Below, piece after piece: positions 38,178-48,727 of a DNA stretch of 64,000 nucleotides. The notes beneath the pieces were generated by a model that had not been told where the DNA came from, searched no databases, and saw nothing but the letters and a program-made list of their open reading frames with translations. Every line of letters begins with the position of its first letter. The stretch's first letter is position 1. The translations under genes were made by a program, and so were the position numbers. Source of the DNA: Selenomonadaceae bacterium. Lineage in GTDB: Bacteria; Bacillota; Negativicutes; Selenomonadales; Selenomonadaceae. The stretch is taken from contig JALFBM010000014.1 in the NCBI GenBank assembly GCA_022773425.1, positions 1 to 64,000 of the forward strand. Direction: 5' to 3'.

Positions 38178-39176
38178 ATGGAAAAAATCTTTTATGTTGT
38201 ATTGGCGTGTCTCTTTGTCGGTTTGCTATTCTATGTCCGCCGCCTGCGGCTGGAGGCGCGACGGCTCGGCCGACTCAAACAGGTCTTCTATGCAGCCAGC
38301 TCGACGTTTGGCCTGTTGATGGTCGGCTACGATGCGCGCCGCGATGTGGCGACACTCTCTCCGGACTGTGCGCGCCTGTTCCATCTGCCGAAGAAGGTGC
38401 CGCATTTTTCTCGTACGCGGCAGGCGGCGGAGCAGGATCCCGCCCATCCGCTCTATCCGCTTTATCACTGCCTCGGCGCCTTTGACGCTGATACGCCGTA
38501 TTCCTATCTGCGGCGCGGCGAGGCGCCGCGCCGGTTCCTCCTGCGGAGCTTCGTGCTCAAGGACGAGACGGCGCGTCCCTATTACGTGCTCGGCGTCTTT
38601 CGCGACATTACGCAGCAGGCGAACGAGGAGGCGCGGCTCGTCGCGCGTGCGCAGTTCGACGGGCTCACGCGCATCCACAACTCCGGCGCAACGCGCAGCT
38701 GGATGCGCGATCACATCGGGCGGCCGCGCGCAGACGGGACGCGCGGCGGCATGCTCTTTCTCCTCGACGTCGATCATTTCAAGGGTGTCAACGATACGAT
38801 CGGTCACCAGGGCGGCGACCGCGCGCTCATTTGCGTGGCAAACGCCCTGCGGCGGACATTCGCAGGGCGCGGGTTTCTCGGGCGGCTCGGCGGCGACGAG
38901 TTCATCGCCTACCTCGATACGAATGACGCCGCAGAGGCGGAAAAGCTTGCGTGCGCCATTCACGAGCACGCGCTGCGTCTCGGCCGCGAGGCGGGCCTTC
39001 CCCTCGACCTCACCGTCAGCATCGGCTGCGCCCTGCTCGAGGATGAGGACTACGAGGCGGCCTACCAAAAGGCTGACCGCGCGCTCTATGCCGCGAAAGA
39101 ACAAGGGCGCAATACCCATGTGATCCTCCGTGCAGACGGCGCGGCTCCGAAAACGGAAAGGCGGGAAGCCCTATGA
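38178..39176 (+). CDS. membrane-anchored PAS/GGDEF diguanylate cyclase
   Basis: N-terminal TM; DGLTRIHNSGATRSWMRD; RLGGDEFIAYLD. Confidence 0.9.
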   Translation: MEKIFYVVLACLFVGLLFYVRRLRLEARRLGRLKQVFYAASSTFGLLMVGYDARRDVATLSPDCARLFHLPKKVPHFSRTRQAAEQDPAHPLYPLYHCLGAFDADTPYSYLRRGEAPRRFLLRSFVLKDETARPYYVLGVFRDITQQANEEARLVARAQFDGLTRIHNSGATRSWMRDHIGRPRADGTRGGMLFLLDVDHFKGVNDTIGHQGGDRALICVANALRRTFAGRGFLGRLGGDEFIAYLDTNDAAEAEKLACAIHEHALRLGREAGLPLDLTVSIGCALLEDEDYEAAYQKADRALYAAKEQGRNTHVILRADGAAPKTERREAL

Positions 39177-41644
39177 TCCAGCATTTGATCTCACGTGCCC
39201 TGTGCCTCGCGCTCGTGCTGTTTGTCGGCCTGTCCCTCGCGGCGGGCGCCGTGGAGGCCGAGAACACCGCAGATCCGGCGCCTGCCAAGTTACGCGTCGG
39301 CTACTCCTCCTCCGGCAGCATGCTCTACCAGGATGCGGAAGGGAAATATCGAGGTTACGACGCCATCTACCTCTACGAAATCGCTCGCTATACGGGTTGG
39401 GAATACGAGTTCGTTCCCTACACCAACTGGTCACAGGCCATCGCCGACGTCGCTGCTGGCCGCATCGACATCCTGCCTACCGTGCTCAAAACGCCGGAGA
39501 GGGAGAAGAAGATGTTCTTTTCCCTCTATCCGATGGCCTCGACGAGCATCGCGGTTATCGCGCGCCCTGAAGATAATCGCTACATCTATGGCGATATCGG
39601 CAGCACGGATGGCGCGCGCGTTGGCGTGCGCGAACAGACCGCAGACACGAAGGCTTTTTTCCGCTGGGCAGCAAAGAACGGCCTGCACTTCGACATCGCG
39701 AACTACCACGATCGCGGCGATCTGCTCGCCGCACTGCGCGCCGGCGACATCGACCTCGCCGCGACCTCTTACGCGGGCGATGTGCAGAAGTTCCCCGCCA
39801 TCGCGGAATTCGCTCCGCAGCCCATGTATTTTATCGTGAACCCGCAGAAGCCACAGATCGCCGCACGCCTCGACCAGGCTATGAGCAATATTCTACTCTA
39901 CAATGCCTCCTTTGCAAGCCTGCTCGAGCGCGTTTCTCAGCCGGATAAGAACCGTTACCGCGTGCTTATTAGCGAAAAAGAGAAAGACTTCATCGCTGCG
40001 CTGCCGCCGCAGCGCGTCGCGCTTATCGCGAATAACGCCCCTTACTCCTATCAGCGCGATGGCAAGATGGAGGGCATCACTGTCCGCGTGCTCGAGCATA
40101 TCGCGGCACTCACGGGAATCTCGTTCACCTACGTGCCGGTTAAGGACGAGGCGGAGGCGTTTGCGCTCAGCGAAAAAGGGGAGATCGACCTCATCGGCAG
40201 CATGAACGTCGATTATTTCAGGGCGCAGGAAAACAAGCTGCGCATGACGACACCCTATGAGCAGGACAGCATCGCGCTCCTCGTCCGCAAGGGTCACGAG
40301 CCTGAGCGTCTGGCGGTGACAGGCGGGCAAGTCCAGTTTTTGCGCGAGCACATGCCGGATAAGGACTTTGTGACGACTGCGACCGCGGCGGATGCGCTCT
40401 CGCTTCTCGAGCAGGGCCGCGTCGACGCCATCGCCTGTGACATGATGACCGCGACCTACTACGCGAGCCTCCTGCACCGCGGCGACTACGAGCTGCGGAC
40501 CTTGCCGGATCTCCCGTCATGTATAGCCCTCGCGTTGCCGGAGGACGCCGACCCGCAGCTCGGTTTTTTGCTCGACCGCACCATCCAGTACCTTGTGGAC
40601 ACCAAGATGGACGAGATCGAGCAAAAGGAGCTCAACGCGGCGCCGATTTCCTTTACGAATCTTTTCGACCGGCTCACAAGTGCACAGGCCAATGCGTTCG
40701 TGTTCCTTCTCGTCCTTGCCATCTGCCTCCTCGCCTATTTTCTTTGGATGCTTTGGCATAGGAACAGGCTTGAGCGGCGCGTCGCTGTCATCGAGCGCGA
40801 GCACGACAGCATGACCGCTTCGCTCGCCTGGGAGAAAAAGATCGGCCACGCGCAGCAGGACTTTTTCGCCTACATGGACGACAACATCATAAGGCCGGTG
40901 CTCATCTCGCTGAAGCATCTCCTCGCGATGGGTGCCGCCGAGCCGGAGAGCCCGCTTCACGAGGACTACCTGCGGTGCGGACAGGTTCAGGACTTCCTGA
41001 TCGAGGTGCGTCTGCTCAACCAGCTGACACAGGACAATCTCGCACGCGCGGACTGGCAGGATCTCCCGCTCTCTGCCACGCTCACCGAGCAGGGGAATAC
41101 ACTTTCCATGGCCGCGGCACGTAAGAACATCCGTTTTACGATGGACTTCAGCGGCATCGGCGAGGAGCACGTTCTCGTCGAGAAACGCCTCTTTCTCATG
41201 ACCCTTACGCGCGTCATGAGCTACCTCATCAAATACACGCCCGCAGGCGGCAGTCTGCTGTTTTCTGCTTTTCTTTCGCATATGGGCGATGACCCAAAGC
41301 GCTGTGTGCTTTGGATCTTCTTTCACGCGCCGGATCTCTTCGTCACACCTGCACTGCTGCAGGCTGTCCGCGCTATGCGCGAGTGCGCACAGAAGAACCC
41401 GCGCACGATCTACGAATGCATGTCCCAGGAGAAATGCCAAACCCTCGACGAGCAATCCATGCTCGTCCGCCTCGCCATCCTCGAGCTCCTCATCCCCAAG
41501 ATCGGCGGTGAGTGGGAACTCTCCTATACCAAGGATAAGGGCACGGAAGTCACCGTCGACCTCGTGCTCGATTTGGCGGACACGGATTTTCCAACAATAG
41601 AAAACACAGATTCGTCCGCCGAAGGAACGTTGCAATCCTCATAA
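39173..41644 (+). CDS. tandem solute-binding (SBP_bac_3) sensor with degenerate histidine-kinase-like C-terminus
   Basis: Two periplasmic-binding domains (LRVGYSSSGSMLYQDAEGKYRGYDAIYLYEIA; VALIANNAPYSYQRDGKMEGITVRVLEHIA), TM FVFLLVLAICLLAYFLWML, then HK-like region with RVMSYLIKYTPAGGSLLFSAF but no canonical H-box or G-boxes. Confidence 0.75.
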   Translation: MIQHLISRALCLALVLFVGLSLAAGAVEAENTADPAPAKLRVGYSSSGSMLYQDAEGKYRGYDAIYLYEIARYTGWEYEFVPYTNWSQAIADVAAGRIDILPTVLKTPEREKKMFFSLYPMASTSIAVIARPEDNRYIYGDIGSTDGARVGVREQTADTKAFFRWAAKNGLHFDIANYHDRGDLLAALRAGDIDLAATSYAGDVQKFPAIAEFAPQPMYFIVNPQKPQIAARLDQAMSNILLYNASFASLLERVSQPDKNRYRVLISEKEKDFIAALPPQRVALIANNAPYSYQRDGKMEGITVRVLEHIAALTGISFTYVPVKDEAEAFALSEKGEIDLIGSMNVDYFRAQENKLRMTTPYEQDSIALLVRKGHEPERLAVTGGQVQFLREHMPDKDFVTTATAADALSLLEQGRVDAIACDMMTATYYASLLHRGDYELRTLPDLPSCIALALPEDADPQLGFLLDRTIQYLVDTKMDEIEQKELNAAPISFTNLFDRLTSAQANAFVFLLVLAICLLAYFLWMLWHRNRLERRVAVIEREHDSMTASLAWEKKIGHAQQDFFAYMDDNIIRPVLISLKHLLAMGAAEPESPLHEDYLRCGQVQDFLIEVRLLNQLTQDNLARADWQDLPLSATLTEQGNTLSMAAARKNIRFTMDFSGIGEEHVLVEKRLFLMTLTRVMSYLIKYTPAGGSLLFSAFLSHMGDDPKRCVLWIFFHAPDLFVTPALLQAVRAMRECAQKNPRTIYECMSQEKCQTLDEQSMLVRLAILELLIPKIGGEWELSYTKDKGTEVTVDLVLDLADTDFPTIENTDSSAEGTLQSS

Positions 41645-41677
41645 AAAAGAGCTATAATGAAAAGCAAAAGTATATTG

Positions 41678-41780
41678 TGTGGGGAGCTCGTCGGAGTCGT
41701 TTGTTTTCCAAACGGGCTGAGAGGGCAGTGGGACTGCCGACCCAGAACCTGATTTGGATAATGCCAACGTAGGGAGTACA
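41678..41780 (+). ncRNA. TPP riboswitch (THI element)
   Basis: GGGGAGCTC...CGGGCTGAGAGGGCAG...GACCCAGAACCTGATTTGGATAATGCCAACGTAGGGA. Confidence 0.97.
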
Positions 41781-41796
41781 GAGATTCTGTAAAGCG

Positions 41797-41828
41797 GAGA
41801 CCGTCCAGATTTGGGCGGTCTTTTTTGG
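41797..41828 (+). terminator. TPP riboswitch expression-platform terminator
   Basis: GACCGTCCAGATTTGGGCGGTCTTTTTT. Confidence 0.9.
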
Positions 41829-41870
41829 TAAGGAAAGTCTGGCGTTGCGTTTCGAAAGGGAGAAGACGAT

Positions 41871-42068
41871 ATGGTAAAGATCAATGGGGAGATGCAGCAG
41901 GCAGCGGGAAAGACCGTCGCGGCGTATCTGGAAGAGGCTGGCTATGACAGCCGCGCCGTTGCGGTCGAGCACAACGAGGTCATCCTGCCCAAAGAGCGGT
42001 ATGCCTCGACCAGGCTCGCAGACGGCGATACCGTGGAGATTGTCTGCTTTATGGGCGGTGGCTGTTAA
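41871..42068 (+). CDS. thiS: sulfur carrier protein ThiS (C-terminus GGGC)
   Basis: [65 protein letters not shown]. Confidence 0.93.
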   Translation: MVKINGEMQQAAGKTVAAYLEEAGYDSRAVAVEHNEVILPKERYASTRLADGDTVEIVCFMGGGC

Positions 42069-42117
42069 ATGGCCCGCTGCGAGCATCGGAAGGACGAAAC
42101 GAGAAAGGAACATCGAC

Positions 42118-42897
42118 ATGGAGAAAAATGAGGAAGATGTGCTGGAACTTGGCGGACGGAAATTCCATTCGCGCTTTATTCTCGGCTCGGGAAAGTATTC
42201 GCTGAAGCTCATCGAGGCGGCGGTAAAGGACGCGGGCGCGGAACTCGTGACTGTGGCCGTGCGCCGCGCGAACACGAAGGAACATGAGAATATCCTGGAT
42301 TACGTGCCGGAGGGCGTGACCCTGCTGCCGAATACGTCCGGCGCGCGCACGGCGGATGAAGCCGTGCGCATTGCCCATCTCGCGCGGGAACTCGGCTGCG
42401 GCGATTTTGTGAAGATTGAGATCATGCGCGATACGAAGTATCTGCTGCCGGATAACGAGGCGACGATCCGGGCGACGGAAACGCTGGCGAAAGAGGGCTT
42501 TGTGGTGCTGCCCTATATGTACCCGGATCTTAATGTGGCACGCGACCTCGTGGATGCGGGCGCGGCTGCGGTCATGCCGCTCGCGGCACCCATCGGCTCG
42601 AACAAGGGCCTTGTGACCCGGGAATTCATCCAGATCCTGATCGACGAAATCGACCTGCCGATCATCGTAGACGCTGGCATCGGCAGCCCGGCACAGGCCT
42701 GCGAGGCTATGCAGATGGGCGCGGCCGCGGTCATGGCGAACACCGCGCTTGCGACGGCGGGCAATCTGCCGCTGATGGCCTCCGCGTTCCGCGAGGCGAT
42801 TTCCGCGGGGCGCAAGGCGTACCGCGCCGGGCTCGGCCGCGTGCTTTCGCGCGGTGCATCCGCTTCGGATCCTCTGACGGGATTCCTGCGGGACTAA
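42118..42897 (+). CDS. thiG: thiazole synthase
   Basis: [75 protein letters not shown]. Confidence 0.96.
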   Translation: MEKNEEDVLELGGRKFHSRFILGSGKYSLKLIEAAVKDAGAELVTVAVRRANTKEHENILDYVPEGVTLLPNTSGARTADEAVRIAHLARELGCGDFVKIEIMRDTKYLLPDNEATIRATETLAKEGFVVLPYMYPDLNVARDLVDAGAAAVMPLAAPIGSNKGLVTREFIQILIDEIDLPIIVDAGIGSPAQACEAMQMGAAAVMANTALATAGNLPLMASAFREAISAGRKAYRAGLGRVLSRGASASDPLTGFLRD

Positions 42898-42909
42898 GGG
42901 GGCGGGAGC

Positions 42910-44157
42910 ATGAGCGAGCAGAAAAACCATTTTTTCATTGATTCCCAGAAACTCAGCCCGAAGGCGCTCGAGAAGAAACATCGCTTGGAACAGGATCCGT
43001 CCTGCCGCAAAGACCCGATGGAATATTTCCCCGACATGGAACAGATCCATTCGGATGTGCGCGAGAAAGTGATCGCGCAGATGAAGGCGTATGATCCGTC
43101 GCGCTATACGTCCATCGACGTACAGCGCGCGCTCGCGCATCCGCGCTGCAGCATCGAGGATTTTAAGGCGCTGCTTTCCGATGCGGCGGCCCCCTTCCTC
43201 GAGGAGATGGCGCAGCGCGCACGGCGTGAGACAAGCCGCCATTTCGGCAATACGGTCTACCTGTTCACCCCGCTCTACATCGCGAACTACTGCGTCTATT
43301 GCGGGTTCAACTGCTACAACGACATCGAGCGCCTGCAGCTGACGCCGGAGCAGGTCGCGCATGAGATGAAGGTTATCGCGGACAGCGGCATGGAGGAAAT
43401 CCTGATCCTGACCGGTGAGAGCAAGGCAAGGAGCGACGTTCATTATATCGGGGAAGCCTGCAAGCTCGCGCGGAAATACTTCAAGAACGTCGGCCTTGAG
43501 GTCTATCCGATGAATACGGAGGATTACCGCTATCTGCATGCATGCGGCGCGGACTATGTAACGGTATTCCAGGAGACGTACGACCTGAAAAAGTACGAGA
43601 CGCTGCATCTGCTCGGGCATAAGCGGGTTTGGCCGTATCGCTTCGAGGCGCAGGAGCGCGCGCTGATGGGCGGCATGCGCGGTGTCGGGTTCTCGGCGCT
43701 GCTCGGTCTGTCCGACTACCATAAGGATGCGCTCGCGACGGCGCTGCATGTCTACTATCTGCAGCGCAAATACCCGCAGGCGGAGTTTTCCCTTTCGTGC
43801 CCGCGGCTGCGCCCGATCATCAACAACGAGAAGATTAACCCGCAGGATGTCAGCGAGAAGGTGCTCTGCCGGATTCTCTGCGCTTACCGCATTTTCCTGC
43901 CGTATGTCGGCATCACGGTTTCTTCACGGGAGAACGCGCGGTTCCGCAATGGCATCGCAAAAATCTGCGCGACGAAGATCTCGGCCGGCGTTTCGACGGG
44001 CATCGGGGACCACGAGGAGAAATACACCGGCCATGAGACGGGGAAGACCGGTGACGAGCAGTTCGAGATCTCCGATACGCGCAGCATCCGCAGCATGTAC
44101 GGCGATATGGAGAGCGAGGGCCTGCAGCCAGTCCTGAACGATTATCTCTATGTTTGA
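42910..44157 (+). CDS. thiH: 2-iminoacetate synthase
   Basis: Radical SAM CVYCGFNC motif (NYCVYCGFNCYN); VGFSALLGLSDYHKDALATALH; QFEISDTRS. Confidence 0.96.
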   Translation: MSEQKNHFFIDSQKLSPKALEKKHRLEQDPSCRKDPMEYFPDMEQIHSDVREKVIAQMKAYDPSRYTSIDVQRALAHPRCSIEDFKALLSDAAAPFLEEMAQRARRETSRHFGNTVYLFTPLYIANYCVYCGFNCYNDIERLQLTPEQVAHEMKVIADSGMEEILILTGESKARSDVHYIGEACKLARKYFKNVGLEVYPMNTEDYRYLHACGADYVTVFQETYDLKKYETLHLLGHKRVWPYRFEAQERALMGGMRGVGFSALLGLSDYHKDALATALHVYYLQRKYPQAEFSLSCPRLRPIINNEKINPQDVSEKVLCRILCAYRIFLPYVGITVSSRENARFRNGIAKICATKISAGVSTGIGDHEEKYTGHETGKTGDEQFEISDTRSIRSMYGDMESEGLQPVLNDYLYV

Positions 44158-44794
44158 GCGTAGGAAGGAAACGCCCGCGCTCTCCTCGGTGGTCTGTGTG
44201 ACCAACCGGCGCCTTGTGCCGGGCGTGCTGCAGGCGGCCGGCGGCGAGAACTGGGCACCGTTCCTGCGGCGGCTGGAGGCTGTCGTGGCCGCGCGGCCGC
44301 GTGCCGTGATTCTGCGCGAAAAGGACCTCCCGGAGGCCACCTATGCACAGCTCGCGCAGCAGGTGCTCGCCATCTGCCGCCGCGCAGCGGTGCCCTGTAT
44401 CCTGCACAGCTGGGCGGAACTCGCGCGGCAGCTCGGTGCGGACGGCCTGCATCTGCCGCTGGATCGACTGCGCGGGCTGCCACGCGAGCGGCGGTCCGCG
44501 TTCCCCGTGCTCGGTGCCTCCTGTCATTCTCTGGCGGACATCGCCGAGGCGCAGCAGCTCGGCTGTCATTACGTATCGCTTGGGCACATTTACGCGACCG
44601 CATGCAAACCGGGCCTGCCGCCGCGCGGGAGAGAGCTGCTGCGGCGTGGCTGCGCTGCGGCACGGATCCCGGTTTATGCCATCGGTGGCATCACGCCCGC
44701 GCGTCTGCCGGAGGTCCTGCGCGATGGCGCGGCGGGCGCCTGCGTCATGAGCGGTTTTATGCGCGGGGATACATGGATAGCGGGAAAAGAATAA
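44150..44794 (+). CDS. thiamine phosphate synthase-like (ThiE/TenI family)
   Basis: AVILREKDLPEATYAQLAQQ, LGASCHSLADIAEAQQLGCHYVSLGHIYAT, PVYAIGGITPARLPEVL. Confidence 0.88.
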   Translation: MFERRKETPALSSVVCVTNRRLVPGVLQAAGGENWAPFLRRLEAVVAARPRAVILREKDLPEATYAQLAQQVLAICRRAAVPCILHSWAELARQLGADGLHLPLDRLRGLPRERRSAFPVLGASCHSLADIAEAQQLGCHYVSLGHIYATACKPGLPPRGRELLRRGCAAARIPVYAIGGITPARLPEVLRDGAAGACVMSGFMRGDTWIAGKE

Positions 44795-44937
44795 ATGTTT
44801 TGGCAAGCGGCTCTGCCTTTCGGGAAAAGGCGGGGTACGCTTGCTATTTTTTGCGGAAATGAGTAAGATAGAGATAATAGATACGTGTATGTAAGGATAG
44901 ACGCAGACGAGAAAGGGAAGTTAACGGAAGAAGTAGC

Positions 44938-46683
44938 ATGATGAAGAGGAAACGTAGCAATCGCATCCCCTTGAGCCCCATTTTGAAACGGGTGAAGCTT
45001 TATTTCGATTTGCTGAAGCGAAGCACGGATGCTTACCTTTATGTCGAGGATATTCCATCGAAGATTGCGATGCTTTCACCGAACCTTGTGCAGGATTTTG
45101 ACCTGCCGAACGAGGTCATGGAGAATCTGCACGAACGCTGGGCGCAATTGATTCATCCGGAGGAACGGGTGGCTTATGAAACGTCTTTTCGGGAGTCTGT
45201 GGAAAAGGAAAACGTCTTCGACTGGTCGGATGAGTATCGAGTAAAAACGCGGAAGGGCGAGTACATCTGGGTGCGGGCCCGCGGGCGCGTCGGCATGGAC
45301 GAGCAGGGAAAGCCGCAGCTGTTCGTCGGCGTCATGACGCGGATGGCGCGGCGCAATCAGGCGGACGAGGTCACGGGCCTGCTCAACAAGTATCAGTTCG
45401 AACGCGGCGTGAAGGCCGCGCTCGCGAACTGGCGCGCGACGCAGGAGGGCGGCGCCATTTTGCTCTTCGGCCTCGATAACTTCAAGATCGTCAACGAGAC
45501 GAACAACCGGAGCTTTGGCGACCAGGCGCTGAAGCATGTCGCCCGCGCGGTCGAGAAGATCCTGCCGGAAGGCATGACGCTCTACAAGCTGGACGGCGAC
45601 GAGTACGCGACCATATACCCGGGGGCGGGCAAGCAAGAGATCGCGGAGCTGTTCGCGAGCCTGCAGAGTACCCTTTCTCACCCGCATACGATCGACGGGC
45701 GGCCATTCTTCTGCACGGCATCGGCGGGGACGGCCTTTTATCCGGCGGCGGGCAAGGACTATCTCGTCCTGCACAAGCACGCGGAGGCCGCCATGGATTT
45801 CGCGAAGCAGGAGGGCAAGAACCGGAACTGCCTGTTCACGAAAGAGCAGTACAATCGCTGGGTGCGCTCGATTTCCATCCGGGACGCGATGTTCTCGAGC
45901 GTCGAGAACGGCTGCGAGGGGTTCAGCCTGTTCTATCAGCCGCAGGTTGACGCGCGGACGCAGAAGCTCATCGGCGCGGAGGCGCTGCTCCGCTGGAAGA
46001 ACCCGAAGGGCCGCATGGTCGCTCCTATGGAGTTTATTCCCGTCCTCGAGGAGACCAAGCTGATCATCCTCGTCGGCAAATGGATTTTTGAGGAGGCCGT
46101 CAAGACCTGCAAGAAATGGCGAAAGATCCAGCCCAATTTCCGCATGAGCATCAATCTGAGCTATGAGCAGGTCCGCGATCTGTCATTCCAGGATTTCGTG
46201 CTGACCTGTCTCGAGGCCTATCACATGCCTCCGGATTCCGTGACGCTGGAGCTCACGGAGAGCAAGATCGTCGCGGACTGGAGCTTTGTCAACAAGCAAT
46301 TTGACCAGTTCCGGCAGTCCGGCGTCCACATCGCGATGGATGATTTCGGGACGGGCTATTCCTCGCTTTCCTCCCTGAAGAATCTTTCCTGTGACATCGT
46401 GAAGATTGACCGGGAATTCGTCAAGGAGATATTGGCGAATGAATTCGACCGCGAGCTCGTGAAATACACGGTCGCGCTCTGCCACAGCATCGGGATTTGC
46501 TGCTGCATCGAGGGCGTGGAGGATGACGATGTGTTCCGGCTGCTGCGCGATACTTGCATGGCCGACTCGATTCAGGGGTATCTGTTCGGCCACCCGGAGA
46601 GCGAAGAGAACTTCGAAAAGGAATTTTTTCACAGCGGAGGCGTAATGCCGGAACTGCCGCCGGAAGAGCGCGCGAAATGGTAA
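44938..46683 (+). CDS. PAS-GGDEF-EAL domain cyclic-di-GMP signalling protein
   Basis: LDGDEYATIYP (degenerate GGDEF), GAEALLRWKNPKGRMVAPMEFIPVLEE (EAL), AMDDFGTGYSSLSSLKNL. Confidence 0.92.
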   Translation: MMKRKRSNRIPLSPILKRVKLYFDLLKRSTDAYLYVEDIPSKIAMLSPNLVQDFDLPNEVMENLHERWAQLIHPEERVAYETSFRESVEKENVFDWSDEYRVKTRKGEYIWVRARGRVGMDEQGKPQLFVGVMTRMARRNQADEVTGLLNKYQFERGVKAALANWRATQEGGAILLFGLDNFKIVNETNNRSFGDQALKHVARAVEKILPEGMTLYKLDGDEYATIYPGAGKQEIAELFASLQSTLSHPHTIDGRPFFCTASAGTAFYPAAGKDYLVLHKHAEAAMDFAKQEGKNRNCLFTKEQYNRWVRSISIRDAMFSSVENGCEGFSLFYQPQVDARTQKLIGAEALLRWKNPKGRMVAPMEFIPVLEETKLIILVGKWIFEEAVKTCKKWRKIQPNFRMSINLSYEQVRDLSFQDFVLTCLEAYHMPPDSVTLELTESKIVADWSFVNKQFDQFRQSGVHIAMDDFGTGYSSLSSLKNLSCDIVKIDREFVKEILANEFDRELVKYTVALCHSIGICCCIEGVEDDDVFRLLRDTCMADSIQGYLFGHPESEENFEKEFFHSGGVMPELPPEERAKW

Positions 46684-46695
46684 AGGAGACAGACG

Positions 46696-47187
46696 ATGCC
46701 AAGAGAGAAAGAAAAGGAGAACATCACCCTTCTCGGAGAAAAGCATGTTCCCTATGATTACGATTACCATCCGGAGGTGCTCGAGACCTTCGAAAACAAG
46801 CATCCGGATCATGATTATTGGGTCAAGTTCAACTGTCCGGAGTTCACGGCATTGTGCCCGATTACGGGGCAGCCGGACTACGCGACCCTCTATATTTCCT
46901 ATGTGCCGGCGGTCCGCATGGTCGAGAGCAAGTCGCTGAAGCTCTATCTCGTGAGCTTCCGCAACCACGGGGATTTCCACGAGGACGTCGTCAACGTCAT
47001 TCTGAAGGATCTCGTCCGACTCATGGAGCCGAAGTACATCGAGGTCTGGGGGAAGTTCCTGCCGCGCGGCGGCATTTCCATCGATCCGTACACGAACTAT
47101 GGGAAGCCGGGCACGAAATACGAGAAGCTCGCGGAGCACCGCTTCATGGAACACGATCTCTATCCGGAAAAGGTGGACAATCGATGA
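46696..47187 (+). CDS. queF: preQ1 synthase (NADPH-dependent 7-cyano-7-deazaguanine reductase)
   Basis: [54 protein letters not shown]. Confidence 0.95.
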   Translation: MPREKEKENITLLGEKHVPYDYDYHPEVLETFENKHPDHDYWVKFNCPEFTALCPITGQPDYATLYISYVPAVRMVESKSLKLYLVSFRNHGDFHEDVVNVILKDLVRLMEPKYIEVWGKFLPRGGISIDPYTNYGKPGTKYEKLAEHRFMEHDLYPEKVDNR

Positions 47188-48008
47188 AAAGACAGAAACG
47201 CATCGCGCTCGTCAACGATATCACGGGCTTCGGCCGTTGCTCGGTGGCGGTAGAGCTCCCGTTGATCTCGGCGATGAAGGTGCAGGCGTGTCCGCTGCCG
47301 ACGGCCATTCTGTCGGTGCACACCGGTTTTCCCCATCATTTTCTCGATGATTATACGGATCGCATGAAGCCGTACATCGACAGCTGGGAGCAGAATCATC
47401 TCGCGTTCGACGGCATTGCGACGGGGTTCCTCGGCTCGGCGGAACAGATCGATATCGTCATCGACTTCATTCGCCGCTTTAAGCAGCCGTCGACGCGCGT
47501 GATGGTCGATCCCGTGATGGGGGACTACGGAAAGCTCTATTCGTCGTATACGGAGGAGATGTGTGTCCGCATGCGGAAGCTTCTCGCCTATGCGGATATC
47601 GTGACGCCGAATCTGACGGAGGCCTGTCAGCTACTCGGTCGGCCCTATCCGGCGGGGGGCCGCGTCAATGAGCGGGAGCTCGCCGGTATGGCGAAACAGC
47701 TCGCGGACCGCGGGCCGTCGCAGGTCGTGATCACGGGGCTCAGCGAGGGCGATGAAATCGAGAACTACATCTATGAGGCGCATCGAGGCAAGATGCTCCG
47801 CCAGAAGAAAATCGGCGGGGACCGGTCTGGGAGCGGCGATGCGTTCGCGGCCATCGTCAGCGCGAGCCTGATCAACGGCGACAGCCTCGAGCACGCGGTG
47901 CGGCGGGCGGCGGACTTCATCAGCAAATGTCTCGCCTACGCCGTGGAGCTCGACCTCCCGTGGAACTACGGCCTGCCGTTTGAGGAGTATTTGACCGAGC
48001 TTCGGTGA
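47184..48008 (+). CDS. pyridoxal/pyridoxamine kinase (PfkB-like/ThiD superfamily)
   Basis: [74 protein letters not shown]. Confidence 0.9.
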   Translation: MKRQKRIALVNDITGFGRCSVAVELPLISAMKVQACPLPTAILSVHTGFPHHFLDDYTDRMKPYIDSWEQNHLAFDGIATGFLGSAEQIDIVIDFIRRFKQPSTRVMVDPVMGDYGKLYSSYTEEMCVRMRKLLAYADIVTPNLTEACQLLGRPYPAGGRVNERELAGMAKQLADRGPSQVVITGLSEGDEIENYIYEAHRGKMLRQKKIGGDRSGSGDAFAAIVSASLINGDSLEHAVRRAADFISKCLAYAVELDLPWNYGLPFEEYLTELR

Positions 48009-48034
48009 CACCTGGCTTGTTAGGAGGAACGAAT

Positions 48035-48697
48035 ATGCTTGTCTATGCCACGCATGCGGGCGGACGCTATCTGCCGCTCGAGGAATCCCTGAAGGAGCAG
48101 CCGGAGGGGAAGCGCAATCTCTATGTGAACATTACGAACCAGTGCAACTGCAGCTGCACGTTTTGCCTGCGCAATATGAAGAAAATGGGCGCGTCGTCGT
48201 CGCTCTGGCTCAAGAACGGTGAGCCGACCGTGGACGAAGTGAAAAAAGCGCTCGACGCCGTGCCCTGGACCTGTATCAAGGAAGTCGTGTTCTGCGGATT
48301 CGGCGAGCCAACCATGCGCCTGCCGGAGCTGCTGGAGCTCCTGGCCTATGTCAAAAAGACGCACCCGGGCATGCCGACGCGCCTGAACACGAATGGCCTC
48401 GCGGAGCTCCAATACGGAGAAGATGTCGCAAGCCGGTTCCAGGGCCTCCTCGATACCGTCTCCATCAGCCTCAACGCCTCGAACGCGGAACGCTATTATG
48501 AACTGACGCGCGCGCGGTTCGGCCTGGCGTCTTACGAGGGGATGTTGACGTTTGCCGAGCACTGCAAGCCCTATGTGCCGAACGTCGTCATGACGATCGT
48601 CGACAAGGTAGAGAGCCCCGATGAAATCGAGAAATGCAAGAAGATCTGCGCGGCGCGCCATCTTAAACTCCGCATCCGCCCGTACGAGGATTCTTGA
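48035..48697 (+). CDS. TatD-associated radical SAM family protein
   Basis: NLYVNITNQCNCSCTFCLRN (Cx3Cx2C), EVVFCGFGEPTMRLPELLELLAYVKKTHPGMPTRLNTNG. Confidence 0.85.
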   Translation: MLVYATHAGGRYLPLEESLKEQPEGKRNLYVNITNQCNCSCTFCLRNMKKMGASSSLWLKNGEPTVDEVKKALDAVPWTCIKEVVFCGFGEPTMRLPELLELLAYVKKTHPGMPTRLNTNGLAELQYGEDVASRFQGLLDTVSISLNASNAERYYELTRARFGLASYEGMLTFAEHCKPYVPNVVMTIVDKVESPDEIEKCKKICAARHLKLRIRPYEDS

Positions 48698-48727
48698 TTT
48701 TCGGATTGTCCCCTCAAACACGAATTA

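Noticed and set aside
42049-43749. 566-aa minus-strand ORF (also 6731..8455 and 52970..54979)
   Set aside because: Antisense to thiG/thiH, gdpP and flgK respectively; shadow ORFs.
46818-47183. N-terminal extension of the pyridoxal kinase ORF
   Set aside because: Overlaps queF out of frame; ATG at 47184 with ATGA overlap is the natural start.
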